Below, piece after piece: positions 38,207 to 46,584 of a stretch of 64,000 nucleotides of DNA. Each line of letters begins with the position of its first letter. Within the stretch, counting starts at the first letter, position 1. A model generated the notes under the pieces. The model saw only the letters and a list, made by a program, of their open reading frames with translations, did not search any database and had not been told where the DNA came from. Where the stretch lies: positions 1 through 64,000 of the forward strand of contig NZ_ALAP01000042.1 in assembly GCF_000280905.1 (NCBI RefSeq), in the 5' to 3' direction. Source of the stretch: Streptomyces sp. AA1529. GTDB lineage: Bacteria > Actinomycetota > Actinomycetes > Streptomycetales > Streptomycetaceae. The position numbers were made by a program, and so were the translations under genes.

Positions 38207-39193
38207 GTGATCGAGCTGGAGGGGGTTCCCGAGCTGGTCGACCCAGTCATGGTGGCCGCGTTCGAGGGGTGGAACGACGCGGGCGACGCCGCGTCCGGCG
38301 CGGTCGCGCACCTGGAACAGGAGTGGAAGGGCGAGGTGTTCGCCGCGCTGGACGCCGAGGACTACTACGACTTCCAGGTGAACCGCCCGCAGGTCTTCCT
38401 GGAGGACGGGGTCCGCAAGGTCACCTGGCCCACCACGCGGCTGTCCGTCGTCCGGGTCGAGGACGCGGACGGCAAGGGCAGGCGGCGCGATCTGGTCCTG
38501 GTGCGCGGCATCGAACCGAGCATGCGGTGGCGGTCCTTCTGCAACGAGATCCTGGGGTTCGCGCACGAGCTGGGGGTCGAGCTGGTGGTGGTGCTGGGCT
38601 CGCTGCTCGGTGACACTCCGCACACCCGGCCGGTCCCGGTGACCGGCGTGACCTCGGACTCCGATCTGGCCCGCACCATGAATCTGGAGGAGTCCCGCTA
38701 CGAGGGCCCGGCCGGGATCGTCGGCATCCTCCAGGAGGCCTGCACCCATGCGGGCGTCCCGGCGGCCAGCCTGTGGGCGGCCGTACCGCACTACGTCTCG
38801 CAGCCGCCCAACCCCAAGGCGACGCTCGCCCTGCTCAACCGGCTGGAGGATCTGCTCGGGGTGCGCGTCCCGATGGGTGAGCTGGCCGAGGACGCCCGGG
38901 CCTGGCAGGTCGGTGTCGACCAGCTCGCGGCGGAGGACAGCGAGGTGGCCGAGTACGTCCAGTCGCTGGAGGAGGCCCGGGACACCGCCGAACTGCCGGA
39001 AGCCTCGGGAGAGGCCATCGCCAAGGAGTTCGAGCGCTACCTGCGGCACCGCGACGGCTCGGGCTCCGCCGACGGGGGCTCGGCGCCCGGCACGTCCCCC
39101 TCGCTGCGGGACCCGGGGCACCAGTCCCCTCCCCCGCCGCCCAAGCCCGGTGGCGAGCCGCCGCGACCCGGTGAGCCGGACGAGGACGAGTGA
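38207..39193 (+). CDS. PAC2-family protein
   Basis: 328-aa protein of the PAC2 superfamily, named for eukaryotic proteasome assembly chaperones. The characteristic AFEGWNDAGDAASGA start and LVLVRGIEPSMRW region are present, then LGSLLGDTPHTRPVPVTG, followed by ALLNRLEDLLG. The last 70 residues are disordered and Pro/Gly-rich, an addition outside the domain. Starts at the GTG at 38207. A role in proteasome assembly is not established in actinobacteria, although the 20S genes lie 24 kb away. Confidence 0.9.
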   Translation: MIELEGVPELVDPVMVAAFEGWNDAGDAASGAVAHLEQEWKGEVFAALDAEDYYDFQVNRPQVFLEDGVRKVTWPTTRLSVVRVEDADGKGRRRDLVLVRGIEPSMRWRSFCNEILGFAHELGVELVVVLGSLLGDTPHTRPVPVTGVTSDSDLARTMNLEESRYEGPAGIVGILQEACTHAGVPAASLWAAVPHYVSQPPNPKATLALLNRLEDLLGVRVPMGELAEDARAWQVGVDQLAAEDSEVAEYVQSLEEARDTAELPEASGEAIAKEFERYLRHRDGSGSADGGSAPGTSPSLRDPGHQSPPPPPKPGGEPPRPGEPDEDE

Positions 39194-39339
39194 CCGGCGC
39201 TCCGCCGCGGCGGAGCGGACTCCGCTGCTCCGGGACCGGCGCCGCGCGGCGGCGCGGGGTGTGGAGACGACGGCGGGGCCCGGGCGGGACGGGCCTCCCG
39301 GCCGCGGGACACGGCCGGGAGGCGGGAGACAGGGGACGG

Positions 39340-40569
39340 CTACAGCGCGACGCCCAGCAGCGCGTCGACCGTGCGGGAGACCAGTCCGGGAGCGCCCTCG
39401 TCGGTGCCGCCCCGCTCGGCCTGCTGCTCGGCCCACGCGTCGACGGCGGCCAGCGCGGCGGGGGTGTCGAGATCGTCCGCGAGCGCGGTCCGCACCGCCT
39501 CCAGCATGGCCTCTGCGGGCGGTCCGTCCGGCCGCGAGACGGCCGAACGCCAGCGGCCGAGCCGCTGCTGCGCCGCCTCCAGCACCGCGTCCGTGTACTC
39601 CCAGTCGGCACGGTAGTGGTGCGCCAGCAGGGTGAGCCGGATGACGGCCGGATCGACGCCGTCCTTGCGCAGTTGCGAGACGAAGACGAGGTTGCCCTTC
39701 GACTTGGACATCTTCTCGCCGTTCAGGGCGACCATCCCCGCGTGCACATAGCTGCGCGCGAAGGGGAACTCGCCGGTCAGCGCCTGCGCGTGGGAGGCGC
39801 CCATCTCGTGGTGCGGGAAGGCCAGATCGGATCCGCCGCCCTGGATGTCGAAGCCCATGCCCAGGTGTTCGAGCGCGATCGCCACGCACTCGATGTGCCA
39901 GCCGGGGCGTCCGGGGCCCAGCGTGCCGCCGTCCCAGTGGGGTTCGCCCTCGCGGGCCGCCGTCCACAGCTGCGGGTCGAGCGGGTTCTTCTTGCCGGGG
40001 CGCTCGGGGTCGCCGCCACGCTCCGCGGACAGCAGGCGCATCGTTTCCGCGTCGTAGTGCGAGACGCCTCCGAAGTGGGCGTCGGACTCGACCGAGAAGT
40101 AGATGTCGCCGTCGAGTTCGTAGGCGGCACCCATGTCCCGCAGCCGCTCGACCAGCGGCACGATGTGCGGAATGGACTCCACGGCGCCGATGTAGTGCTT
40201 CGGCGGCAGCATCCGCAGGGCCGTCATGTCCTCGCGGAACAGCGCGGTCTCGCGCTCGGCGAGCGCCGTCCAGTCGATGCCCGTCGCGACCGCCCGCTCC
40301 AGGAGTGGATCGTCCACGTCGGTGACGTTCTGTATGTAGTGCACCTGGCGCTTGGTGTCGAGCCACACGCGCTGCACGAGGTCGAACGCGTTGTAGGTCG
40401 CCGCGTGTCCGAGGTGGGTGGCGTCGTAGGGGGTGATGCCACACACGTAGAGGCGGGCGACAGGACCGGGGGTGAGGGTCACTCGGCCACCGGTCGCGGT
40501 GTCGTGGATGTCGAGGTCGCGGCCCTGTCCAGGCAGGACGGGGACCTCGGTAGCGGGCCAGGCATGCAT
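39340..40569 (-). CDS. mshC: Mycothiol cysteine ligase MshC
   Basis: 409-aa cysteinyl-tRNA-synthetase-like enzyme; it joins Cys to GlcN-Ins in mycothiol synthesis. The signature [14 protein letters not shown] (residues 43-56; the HIGH-type motif) marks MshC rather than CysS, and the second nucleotide motif is KMSKSKGN. Zinc ligands Cys43, Cys231 and His256 fit the pattern ([24 protein letters not shown]). The protein lacks the anticodon-binding domain of CysS, so it is short. Two neighbours of unknown role, kinase- and phosphatase-like, share its strand. Confidence 0.97.
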   Translation of the reverse strand: MHAWPATEVPVLPGQGRDLDIHDTATGGRVTLTPGPVARLYVCGITPYDATHLGHAATYNAFDLVQRVWLDTKRQVHYIQNVTDVDDPLLERAVATGIDWTALAERETALFREDMTALRMLPPKHYIGAVESIPHIVPLVERLRDMGAAYELDGDIYFSVESDAHFGGVSHYDAETMRLLSAERGGDPERPGKKNPLDPQLWTAAREGEPHWDGGTLGPGRPGWHIECVAIALEHLGMGFDIQGGGSDLAFPHHEMGASHAQALTGEFPFARSYVHAGMVALNGEKMSKSKGNLVFVSQLRKDGVDPAVIRLTLLAHHYRADWEYTDAVLEAAQQRLGRWRSAVSRPDGPPAEAMLEAVRTALADDLDTPAALAAVDAWAEQQAERGGTDEGAPGLVSRTVDALLGVAL

Positions 40570-40764
40570 AACCTGAGCCTAACCCGGACTGGTGTTCCGT
40601 ATCCGTCCGGATGGACGCCGTTCGAGGTCCGCGGGCGCGGGCGGGGCCCGCACGGCCGTTCGGGACCGGTCGGGCGCGGCGAGGGGAGACGGCCCGAGCC
40701 GGCCCGCAGGCGCCCTCCGGGGCCGTTCCGGCCCGCTCCGGAGGCCGGGCGCGGGCGGCGGATG

Positions 40765-41742
40765 TCAGACAGGTGGCCAGGGGATGGCGGGCCACTCGCC
40801 GCTCGGCAGCGGATGCCGGCCGGAGCTCAGCAGCGCCTCCACCCGCTTGCCCACGGCCTGTACCTCGGCCTCGGTGAGCAGCTCGGCCAGCCGTGCCGCC
40901 AGCGGAGCCTCGGCCGCGTCCACCGCCTGCGCAGCCTCCGCCGCCTCCGCGTGGCCGCCCGCATCGGCACAGAGCGCGGTGGAGAGCCTGCGCAGCGCCT
41001 CGACGGCCTCGCCGGTCAGCTCCTCGCCCGCCCAGCCCCACAGCAGGGTGCGCAGCTTGTCGTCCACGTGGAAGGTGACGCCGTGGTCGATGGCGTACAG
41101 CGCGCCGTCGGGCCGGGGCAGCAGATGGCCGCCCTTGCGGTCGCCGTTGTTGAGCACGGCGTCGAGCACCGCGAGCCGGCGCAGCCGGGGGTCGTCGGCG
41201 TGCACGAGCAGCGCGCTCCGGCCGCCGCCGACGTCCGCGAAGCCGACCGCCTTCCAGCCCTCGCCCGGCTCCTCGCCGTCGACCAGCGCGAGCAGCGGTG
41301 CCGGCTCCTCCTCCGGCTCGCCGCCCGGCCCGCGCCCCGGCTCGCCGCCCGGCTCGCGCTCCGGCGCGGCCTCGGCCGGCTCCCCGGACGGCGCGTCCTC
41401 CCCGTCGTCATCGGCGTCCGGCGGCTCGCCCACCCAGGCCTGGCACATACCCGGGCCGTAGGGGCCGTCGCGCAGCACGGTGGCGGGTATCAGATCCCAG
41501 CCGGTGGCGCGGGAGACCTCGTAGGCCGCGACCTCGCGCCGGGCGAGGTTGCCGTCGGGGAAGTCCCACAGCGGCCGCTCACCGGCCACCGGCTTGTAGA
41601 CGCAGGGCAGGCTGCTCCCCGCGTGCTCGACGGTGCCGAACAGCACGGTGTTGGAGGCGGCAGTGATCTGTCCCCGCACGGTGAGCGTGCCCTGCCGGAG
41701 CAGCTCGCGGGTGGCCTCGGCGGCCGGTGCCGTGCCGCTCAT
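40765..41742 (-). CDS. SCO1664-family protein, kinase-fold-like
   Basis: 325-aa conserved actinobacterial protein (SCO1664 family). The N-lobe has LPCVYKPVAGERPLWDFP with a Lys in YKP that could bind ATP, then NLARREVAAYEVSRATG with a Glu for the ion pair. The C-lobe has AVLNNGDRKGGHLL and the metal-binding-like YAIDHGVTFH, which resembles the DHG of PI3/4-kinase-like enzymes. A disordered Glu/Pro/Gly insert (about 110-150) interrupts the two lobes. It overlaps the DUF3090 gene as ATGA and lies downstream of it. Possibly an active small-molecule kinase; unproven. Confidence 0.8.
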   Translation of the reverse strand: MSGTAPAAEATRELLRQGTLTVRGQITAASNTVLFGTVEHAGSSLPCVYKPVAGERPLWDFPDGNLARREVAAYEVSRATGWDLIPATVLRDGPYGPGMCQAWVGEPPDADDDGEDAPSGEPAEAAPEREPGGEPGRGPGGEPEEEPAPLLALVDGEEPGEGWKAVGFADVGGGRSALLVHADDPRLRRLAVLDAVLNNGDRKGGHLLPRPDGALYAIDHGVTFHVDDKLRTLLWGWAGEELTGEAVEALRRLSTALCADAGGHAEAAEAAQAVDAAEAPLAARLAELLTEAEVQAVGKRVEALLSSGRHPLPSGEWPAIPWPPV

Positions 41743-42329
41743 TCGCCCCGGCGGTATCCGTTCTGGCGCGGACATACGTGTCCCTCCGGATCGAGCGGCA
41801 GGCTGCACAGCGGGCACGGCGGCCGGCCCGCGTTGACGACCTCCATCGCCCGCTTGGCGAAGGCCCGGGCCATGTTCCCGCTGATCCGCACCCGGAGCAT
41901 CGGGGGCCCGTTCTCGTCGTCCTGGAGCAGCCGCTCCTCCGCGTCGGCCAGGTCCTCGTCCTCGCCGGGCTCCAGCTCGACGATGGCCTGCGCCTCGACG
42001 ACCATCCGCTCTCCGTCGCCGTCCCAGGCCAGGGCCATGGTGCCGACCCGGAACTCCTCCTCGACCGGGCTCTCCAGCGGCCCGGTGTCATCGACCTCGG
42101 AGGGGGCGACGGCAGGCACGGGCGCGCTGCCGCCGGAACGGCGCACCACCTCGTCCAGCAGCTCGTCGATCCGTTCGGCGAGCGCTTCGACCTGCGCCTT
42201 CTCCAGGGCCACACTGGTGGTGCGGCCCCCCGCACTGGCTTGGAGGAAGAAGGTGCGGCGGCCAGGCAGACCGACGGTACCGGCGACGAACCGGTCCGGC
42301 GGATCGTACAGAAATACCTGACGGGACAC
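41739..42329 (-). CDS. DUF3090-family protein
   Basis: 196-aa protein conserved beside the SCO1664 family. It begins with RQVFLYDPPDRFVAGTVGLPG and a set of beta strands, has a helical middle, and ends with a zinc-ribbon-like CPLCSLPLDPEGHVCPRQNG. The start is a GTG at 42329. The stop overlaps the next start, so the pair is translated together. It lacks a known catalytic motif; the Cys knuckle suggests binding to a nucleic acid or to a partner protein. Always found next to the kinase-like partner in relatives I know of. Confidence 0.8.
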   Translation of the reverse strand: MSRQVFLYDPPDRFVAGTVGLPGRRTFFLQASAGGRTTSVALEKAQVEALAERIDELLDEVVRRSGGSAPVPAVAPSEVDDTGPLESPVEEEFRVGTMALAWDGDGERMVVEAQAIVELEPGEDEDLADAEERLLQDDENGPPMLRVRISGNMARAFAKRAMEVVNAGRPPCPLCSLPLDPEGHVCPRQNGYRRGE

Positions 42330-42404
42330 GTTCTGCTCCGTTGGGTTCGACAGCTTGAGTGGCTTCGGACATCCGCACCCTACTGTGCGTTCCGATCATC
42401 GTGC

Positions 42405-43109
42405 TCACGCGCTTCCGCCGACGGTCGCATCGCCCTCCCCCGCGCTCGCGGCGGCGCCCTGCTCGCCCGTCTTCTCCGGTGGCGCGAGGGAGGCCAGTTC
42501 CCCGGTGTCGCCCAGCCGCAGCACGAAGGGGCGCAGCCGGGTGTAGGTGAGGGCCGTGGCCGAGCAGGGGGAGACGGATATCCGCTGGAAGAGGTCGAGG
42601 TGCATGCCCAGCGCGTCCGCGACGATCGACTTGATGATGTCGCCGTGCGAGCACATCAGATAGACGGCGTCCGCGCCGTGCTCGGCCTCGATGCGGGCGT
42701 TCCAGGCGCGGACCGCGTCCACGGCCCGTGCCTGCATGGCCCGCAGCGACTCGCCGCCGGGGAAGGCGGCGGCGGACGGATGGCCCTGGACGGTGGTCAT
42801 GAGGGGCTCGTCGTTCAGTTCGGCGAGCTTGCGGCCCGACCAGTCCCCGTAGTCGCACTCGGTGATGCGCTCCTCGGTGTGCACGGACAACTCGGGGCGG
42901 GCGGCGGCCAGCGGCGCGAGGGTCTCCTGACAGCGGCGCAGCGGGCTGCTGACCGCGGCGGCCAGCGGGATGTCGCGGAGCCGGTCGGGCAGGCCGGCGG
43001 CCTGCCGCTGGCCGTGTCCGTCCAGGGCGACTCCGGGCGTGCGGCCGGCCAGCAGTCCGTCGGTGTTCGCTGTGGACCTGCCGTGGCGTACGAGGATCAG
43101 CGTCGGCAT
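42405..43109 (-). CDS. Histidine phosphatase superfamily protein (MSMEG_4193-like)
   Basis: 234-aa phosphoglycerate-mutase-type enzyme. The catalytic His is in LVRHGRSTANTDG, with VSSPLRRCQETLA (second Arg), then ITECDYGDWSG and MCSHGDIIKSIVADAL (second catalytic His). All four active-site residues are present. It is the first gene of a three-gene run on the minus strand with DUF3090 and the kinase-like gene, 75 bp before DUF3090. The shared locus suggests opposite phosphorylation steps, but that is inference. Substrate unknown. Confidence 0.9.
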   Translation of the reverse strand: MPTLILVRHGRSTANTDGLLAGRTPGVALDGHGQRQAAGLPDRLRDIPLAAAVSSPLRRCQETLAPLAAARPELSVHTEERITECDYGDWSGRKLAELNDEPLMTTVQGHPSAAAFPGGESLRAMQARAVDAVRAWNARIEAEHGADAVYLMCSHGDIIKSIVADALGMHLDLFQRISVSPCSATALTYTRLRPFVLRLGDTGELASLAPPEKTGEQGAAASAGEGDATVGGSA

Positions 43110-43215
43110 GCCGCAACCCTAAGCGAGGCGCCGTCGGCGGCGCTGCGCAGTCCGCGCGGCGGCTCCTCGGTTCTCGTGGCGGCCTCCGGTTGTGCGTCGG
43201 TCCGGAAACGGCAGA

Positions 43216-44211
43216 ATGCGAGAAGTGATCGTCGACTGCGCGCTCTACCGGCAGGGGCGCCGAGCCGAGCGCCCGCAGGACTTCTCGGCGGCGCTGCGGG
43301 AGGCCCGCGCCGCGGCCGAGACATTTCTGTGGATCGGCCTGCACGAGCCGACCGAAGCCGAGTTCGACCGGGTGACCCGGGATTTCGGGCTGCATCCGCT
43401 GGCCGTCGAGGACTCGCTGCACGCGCATCAGCGGCCGAAGCTGGAGATCTACGCGGACTCGCTCTTCCTGGTGCTCAAGCCGGTGGACTACGACGAGGGC
43501 GACAGCACGCTCAGCACCGGTGAACTGATGGTGTTCGTGGGCGACTCGTTCGTGCTGACCGTCCGGCACGGCCGGACCAACCCGCTCGGATCGGTGCGCG
43601 CCCGGCTGGAGGGCGACCCGGAGGTGCTGCGGCACGGTCCGACGGCCGTGATGTACGCGGTCAGCGACACCGTGGTGGACCACTACCTGGAGGTCGCGGC
43701 CGCGCTGCACACCGACCTGGAGGAACTGGAGGCCGCGGTCTTCGCCAGGAACGCCCGGGCGGGGAGCCGGGACACGGCCGGCCGGATCTACGAGTTCAAG
43801 CGGCGGGCGCTGGAGTTCCGCCGGGCGACCACGCCGCTGACCGACCCCATCACCCGGCTGACGGGCGCCCGGGTCCCCTTCGTGCACAAGGACGCGCGGG
43901 TGTTCTTCCGGGACGTGGCCGACCACCTCTCGCGGGTGAACGAACAGGTGGAGTCCATCGACCGGCTGCTGACGGACATCCTGTCGGCGTATCTGGCGCA
44001 GATGGGGGTGCGGCAGAACGACGACATGCGCAAGATCTCCGCCTGGGCCGCGATGTTCGCCGTGCCCACGGCCCTCGCGGGGGTGTACGGGATGAACTTC
44101 GCGCACATGCCGGAACTGCACCAGGTGTGGGGCTATCCGGTGACGCTGCTGCTGATGGTGACCATCTGCGTGGTGCTCTTCCGGATCTTCAAGCGCCGCG
44201 ACTGGTTCTAA
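43216..44211 (+). CDS. corA: CorA-family Mg2+/Co2+ transporter
   Basis: 331-aa channel-like metal transporter. A long cytoplasmic N-terminal domain rich in charged helices (about residues 1-270) leads to two C-terminal membrane helices with the YGMNF signature just after the first. The gene starts at the ATG at 43216; an earlier GTG at 43192 is possible. It is divergent from the phosphatase gene and convergent with the ferritin-like gene. The GMN selectivity motif identifies the family; the ion cannot be decided from sequence. Confidence 0.94.
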   Translation: MREVIVDCALYRQGRRAERPQDFSAALREARAAAETFLWIGLHEPTEAEFDRVTRDFGLHPLAVEDSLHAHQRPKLEIYADSLFLVLKPVDYDEGDSTLSTGELMVFVGDSFVLTVRHGRTNPLGSVRARLEGDPEVLRHGPTAVMYAVSDTVVDHYLEVAAALHTDLEELEAAVFARNARAGSRDTAGRIYEFKRRALEFRRATTPLTDPITRLTGARVPFVHKDARVFFRDVADHLSRVNEQVESIDRLLTDILSAYLAQMGVRQNDDMRKISAWAAMFAVPTALAGVYGMNFAHMPELHQVWGYPVTLLLMVTICVVLFRIFKRRDWF

Positions 44212-44248
44212 CGGATCGGCGGCTCGGCGGATCGCGTTCCCGGTGCCC

Positions 44249-44290
44249 GGTTCCGGCTCCGGTTCCGGCTCCGGCTCCGGCTCCGGCTCC
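44249..44290. repeat. Hexanucleotide repeat (GGYTCC)7
   Basis: Seven uninterrupted copies of GGTTCC or GGCTCC (42 bp) in the gap between convergent corA and the ferritin-like gene. It is non-coding and could act as a simple-sequence slippage site. Confidence 0.85.
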
Positions 44291-44325
44291 TGGGCGGCGT
44301 GCGCCGGGGGCGGCCGGTACGGGGC

Positions 44326-45117
44326 TCAGGCGTACTCGGCCGCCGCATCCGCCTGCCCGGTGCCCAGCGCGTCGCGGCGCTCGGGCATCCGGAGGGCAAC
44401 CAGCCGGCGCCAGCCGCCCAGCCGCTCCCAGCCGTACCGGCCGTGGATCCCCAGCGCGACGAGCCCGTAGCGGAGCCCGGACCAGCCCAGGATGCGCGCC
44501 ATCCGGCTCATGACGGCCAGGCTGACGTCCCGGTAGACCTTGATCTCGGCGAGCGCGCTCTCGCGCAGCAGGGCGCGGATGGTGCGCGCGTGCCCGGCGC
44601 GGGCCAGCCGCAGCAGTTCCTCGTGGCAGTAGGCGAGGTGGTTGTCCTCGTCCCGGGAGATCATCCGCACCGCCCGGCCGAGCTCCGGGTGGTCACCGAC
44701 CGCCTTGGTGAGAAGAGCCATCTCCTCGGCGGCCCGCTGCTCGGTGACCCGGCTGTGGGCCAGGTAGGCGAGCACGTCGTGCTCGGTCAGCGGCTCGTCC
44801 CGGCGCAGCTTCTCGTGCGCCAGGCCGATCCCGAGGCCCTCCAGGATCATCGTGTAGTCGGTGCCGTCGGGGATCTCGGCCGCCTCCAGGCCGCGCTTGT
44901 TCAGCAGCGCGAGGAAGATGCGGCCGTGTTTGTCCTCGTCGGCTCCGTGCCGGACGATCTTGGGCGCGAGACGGCGGGCGCCGTCGGGGACGAGTGCGGC
45001 GATGCGGGCGTTCTCCCAGCCGCCCTGCGCCTCGCCGCTGGCCGCGATGGAGCAGAAGAGCCGGAAGGACTCGTCGTTGTCGAGGATTTCCTGGAACAGA
45101 CTCCTGGCCGAGAGCAT
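44326..45117 (-). CDS. Ferritin-like di-iron protein
   Basis: 263-aa four-helix protein of the ferritin-like superfamily. It has two iron-type pairs: ADEDKHGRIF and RDEDNHLAYCH (E/D-x-x-H), plus VTEQRAAEEM as a third acid. The C-terminal part is more basic (residues 200-263) with an amphipathic region. The ATG at 45117 has GGAGGT upstream. It is distinct from bacterioferritin and Dps in length; it could be an oxygenase-type or rubrerythrin-like enzyme, function unknown. Confidence 0.75.
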   Translation of the reverse strand: MLSARSLFQEILDNDESFRLFCSIAASGEAQGGWENARIAALVPDGARRLAPKIVRHGADEDKHGRIFLALLNKRGLEAAEIPDGTDYTMILEGLGIGLAHEKLRRDEPLTEHDVLAYLAHSRVTEQRAAEEMALLTKAVGDHPELGRAVRMISRDEDNHLAYCHEELLRLARAGHARTIRALLRESALAEIKVYRDVSLAVMSRMARILGWSGLRYGLVALGIHGRYGWERLGGWRRLVALRMPERRDALGTGQADAAAEYA

Positions 45118-45445
45118 CGCCGCCACCTCCGTGCACGAGTTCCCTTACCGCACGACATCCGCGAAGAACGAGTCAAATGCCGCGTACCCGAACAGGCAAC
45201 ATGTGAGCGGTCCGGCTGCGCCGATCGCAGGAGCCCCGCGGCCCGCCCGCGTAACCGGACCGGCCGGGCCGCGTTGTGCTCCATGACGGCCGTGGCGGGG
45301 TCGCCCCCCGAGCCCCCACCACGGCCGCAGAATTCTTCGGGCGCGTTACGCCTTCGGGCTGTACCGCGCCCTCTCCCCCGGGCGCATGGCCGGGGGCCGC
45401 TCGGATCCGGCGGCGCCGCCCGCGCGGGACGCCGGCAGTCCGCCG
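45118..45445. other. Gene-free gap between ferritin-like and oxidoreductase genes
   Basis: 328 bp with no ORF I trust. It must hold the promoter of the ferritin-like gene. A weak 6-bp hairpin (45366-45371 against 45380-45385) could be an accessory terminator for the oxidoreductase. Nothing else stands out. Confidence 0.5.
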
Positions 45446-46504
45446 CTAGGCGGCGACCCCGGCCTGCTCCAGCGCATCGACCCCGGCCCGCAGTCCGGCC
45501 AGCCGCTCCTCCAGCGAGAACCCGGCGGGGGCCAGCGAGAGCGTCGTCACCCCGGCATCCGCGTAGGCCCGCATCCGCTCGGCGATCCGCTCGACGGGGC
45601 CGATCAGGGTGGTGGAGTCGATCAGCTCGCGCGGAATCGCCGCGGCGGCCCCCTCCTTGTCCCCGGCCAGGTACTTCTCCTGGACCTCGGCGGCCTCCTT
45701 CTCATAGCCCATGCGCTGGGCGAGCTTGTTGTAGAAGTTCTGCTTGCGGCTGCCCATGCCGCCCACGTAGAGCGCGGTGTAGGGGCGGAAGAGGTCGGCG
45801 AGCGCGTCGATGTCGTCGCCGACGGCCATCGGGACGGTCGGGCACACGTCGAAGTCCTCCATCGTCCGGCCCGAGGCCTCCCGGCCCGCCCGCAGGTGCC
45901 GGAGGGTGGTCTCCTCGGCGTGCTCCGGGGAGAAGAAGACCAGCAGCACACCATTGGCGATCTCGCCGGTCTGCTCCAGGTTCCTGGGGCCGATCGCCGC
46001 GATGTAGAGCGGGATCTCCGCGCGCTCCGGGTGGACGGTCAGCTTGATCGGCTTGCCGGGTCCGCCGGGCAGCGGGAGCGTCCAGTGCTGCCCTTCGTAG
46101 GACAGCCGCTCCCGGGACATGGCGCGGCGGATGATCTCGACGTACTCGCGGGTGCGGGCCAGCGGCTTGTCGAACTTCACCCCGTACCACCCCTCGGAGA
46201 CCTGCGGGCCCGAGACGCCCAGGCCGAGCCGGAAGCGGCCGCCGGAGAGCGAGTCGAGCGTGGCGGCCGTCATGGCGGTCATGGCGGGCGCCCGGGCCGG
46301 GATCTGGAAGATCCCGGAGGCCACGTCGATCTGCTCGGTGTGGGCCGCCACCCAGGTGAGCACGGTGGCGGCGTCCGAACCGTACGCCTCGGCCGCCCAG
46401 CACACGTCGTAGCCGAGCCGGTCGGCCTCCTGTGCGACGGCGAGGTTGTCCGCATCCATCCCGGCACCCCAGTAGCCGAGGTTGATGCCCAGTCGCATCC
46501 CCAT
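45446..46504 (-). CDS. LLM-class F420-dependent oxidoreductase
   Basis: 352-aa TIM-barrel protein of the luciferase-like monooxygenase family. It has MRLGINLGYWGAG at the N-terminus, SGRFRLGLGVSGPQVSEGWYG, and PLYIAAIGPRNLEQTGEIANG, the F420-type pattern. Either of two Mets at 46504 and 46498 can start; the upstream has the better spacing. Actinobacteria use such enzymes to reduce or oxidise many compounds with F420. A palindrome lies in its promoter. Substrate unknown. Confidence 0.9.
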   Translation of the reverse strand: MGMRLGINLGYWGAGMDADNLAVAQEADRLGYDVCWAAEAYGSDAATVLTWVAAHTEQIDVASGIFQIPARAPAMTAMTAATLDSLSGGRFRLGLGVSGPQVSEGWYGVKFDKPLARTREYVEIIRRAMSRERLSYEGQHWTLPLPGGPGKPIKLTVHPERAEIPLYIAAIGPRNLEQTGEIANGVLLVFFSPEHAEETTLRHLRAGREASGRTMEDFDVCPTVPMAVGDDIDALADLFRPYTALYVGGMGSRKQNFYNKLAQRMGYEKEAAEVQEKYLAGDKEGAAAAIPRELIDSTTLIGPVERIAERMRAYADAGVTTLSLAPAGFSLEERLAGLRAGVDALEQAGVAA

Positions 46505-46520
46505 CCCGCACCCACTTCCC

Positions 46521-46534
46521 TTACTGATCAGTAA
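46521..46534. promoter_or_regulatory. TetR-like palindromic operator
   Basis: Perfect 14-bp palindrome TTACTGATCAGTAA, in the 80-bp promoter gap between the divergent oxidoreductase and aldo/keto reductase genes. Such sites are typical for TetR-family regulators; none is encoded in the neighbourhood. Confidence 0.65.
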
Positions 46535-46584
46535 TGTCCCTGACCCCCGGACTCTAACGCGTGCCACAACTACGCTCAACGCCC

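Noticed and set aside
37331..41041. A 1236-codon minus-strand frame spanning FadR, PAC2 and mshC
   Set aside because: It crosses three real genes and contains no recognisable domain.
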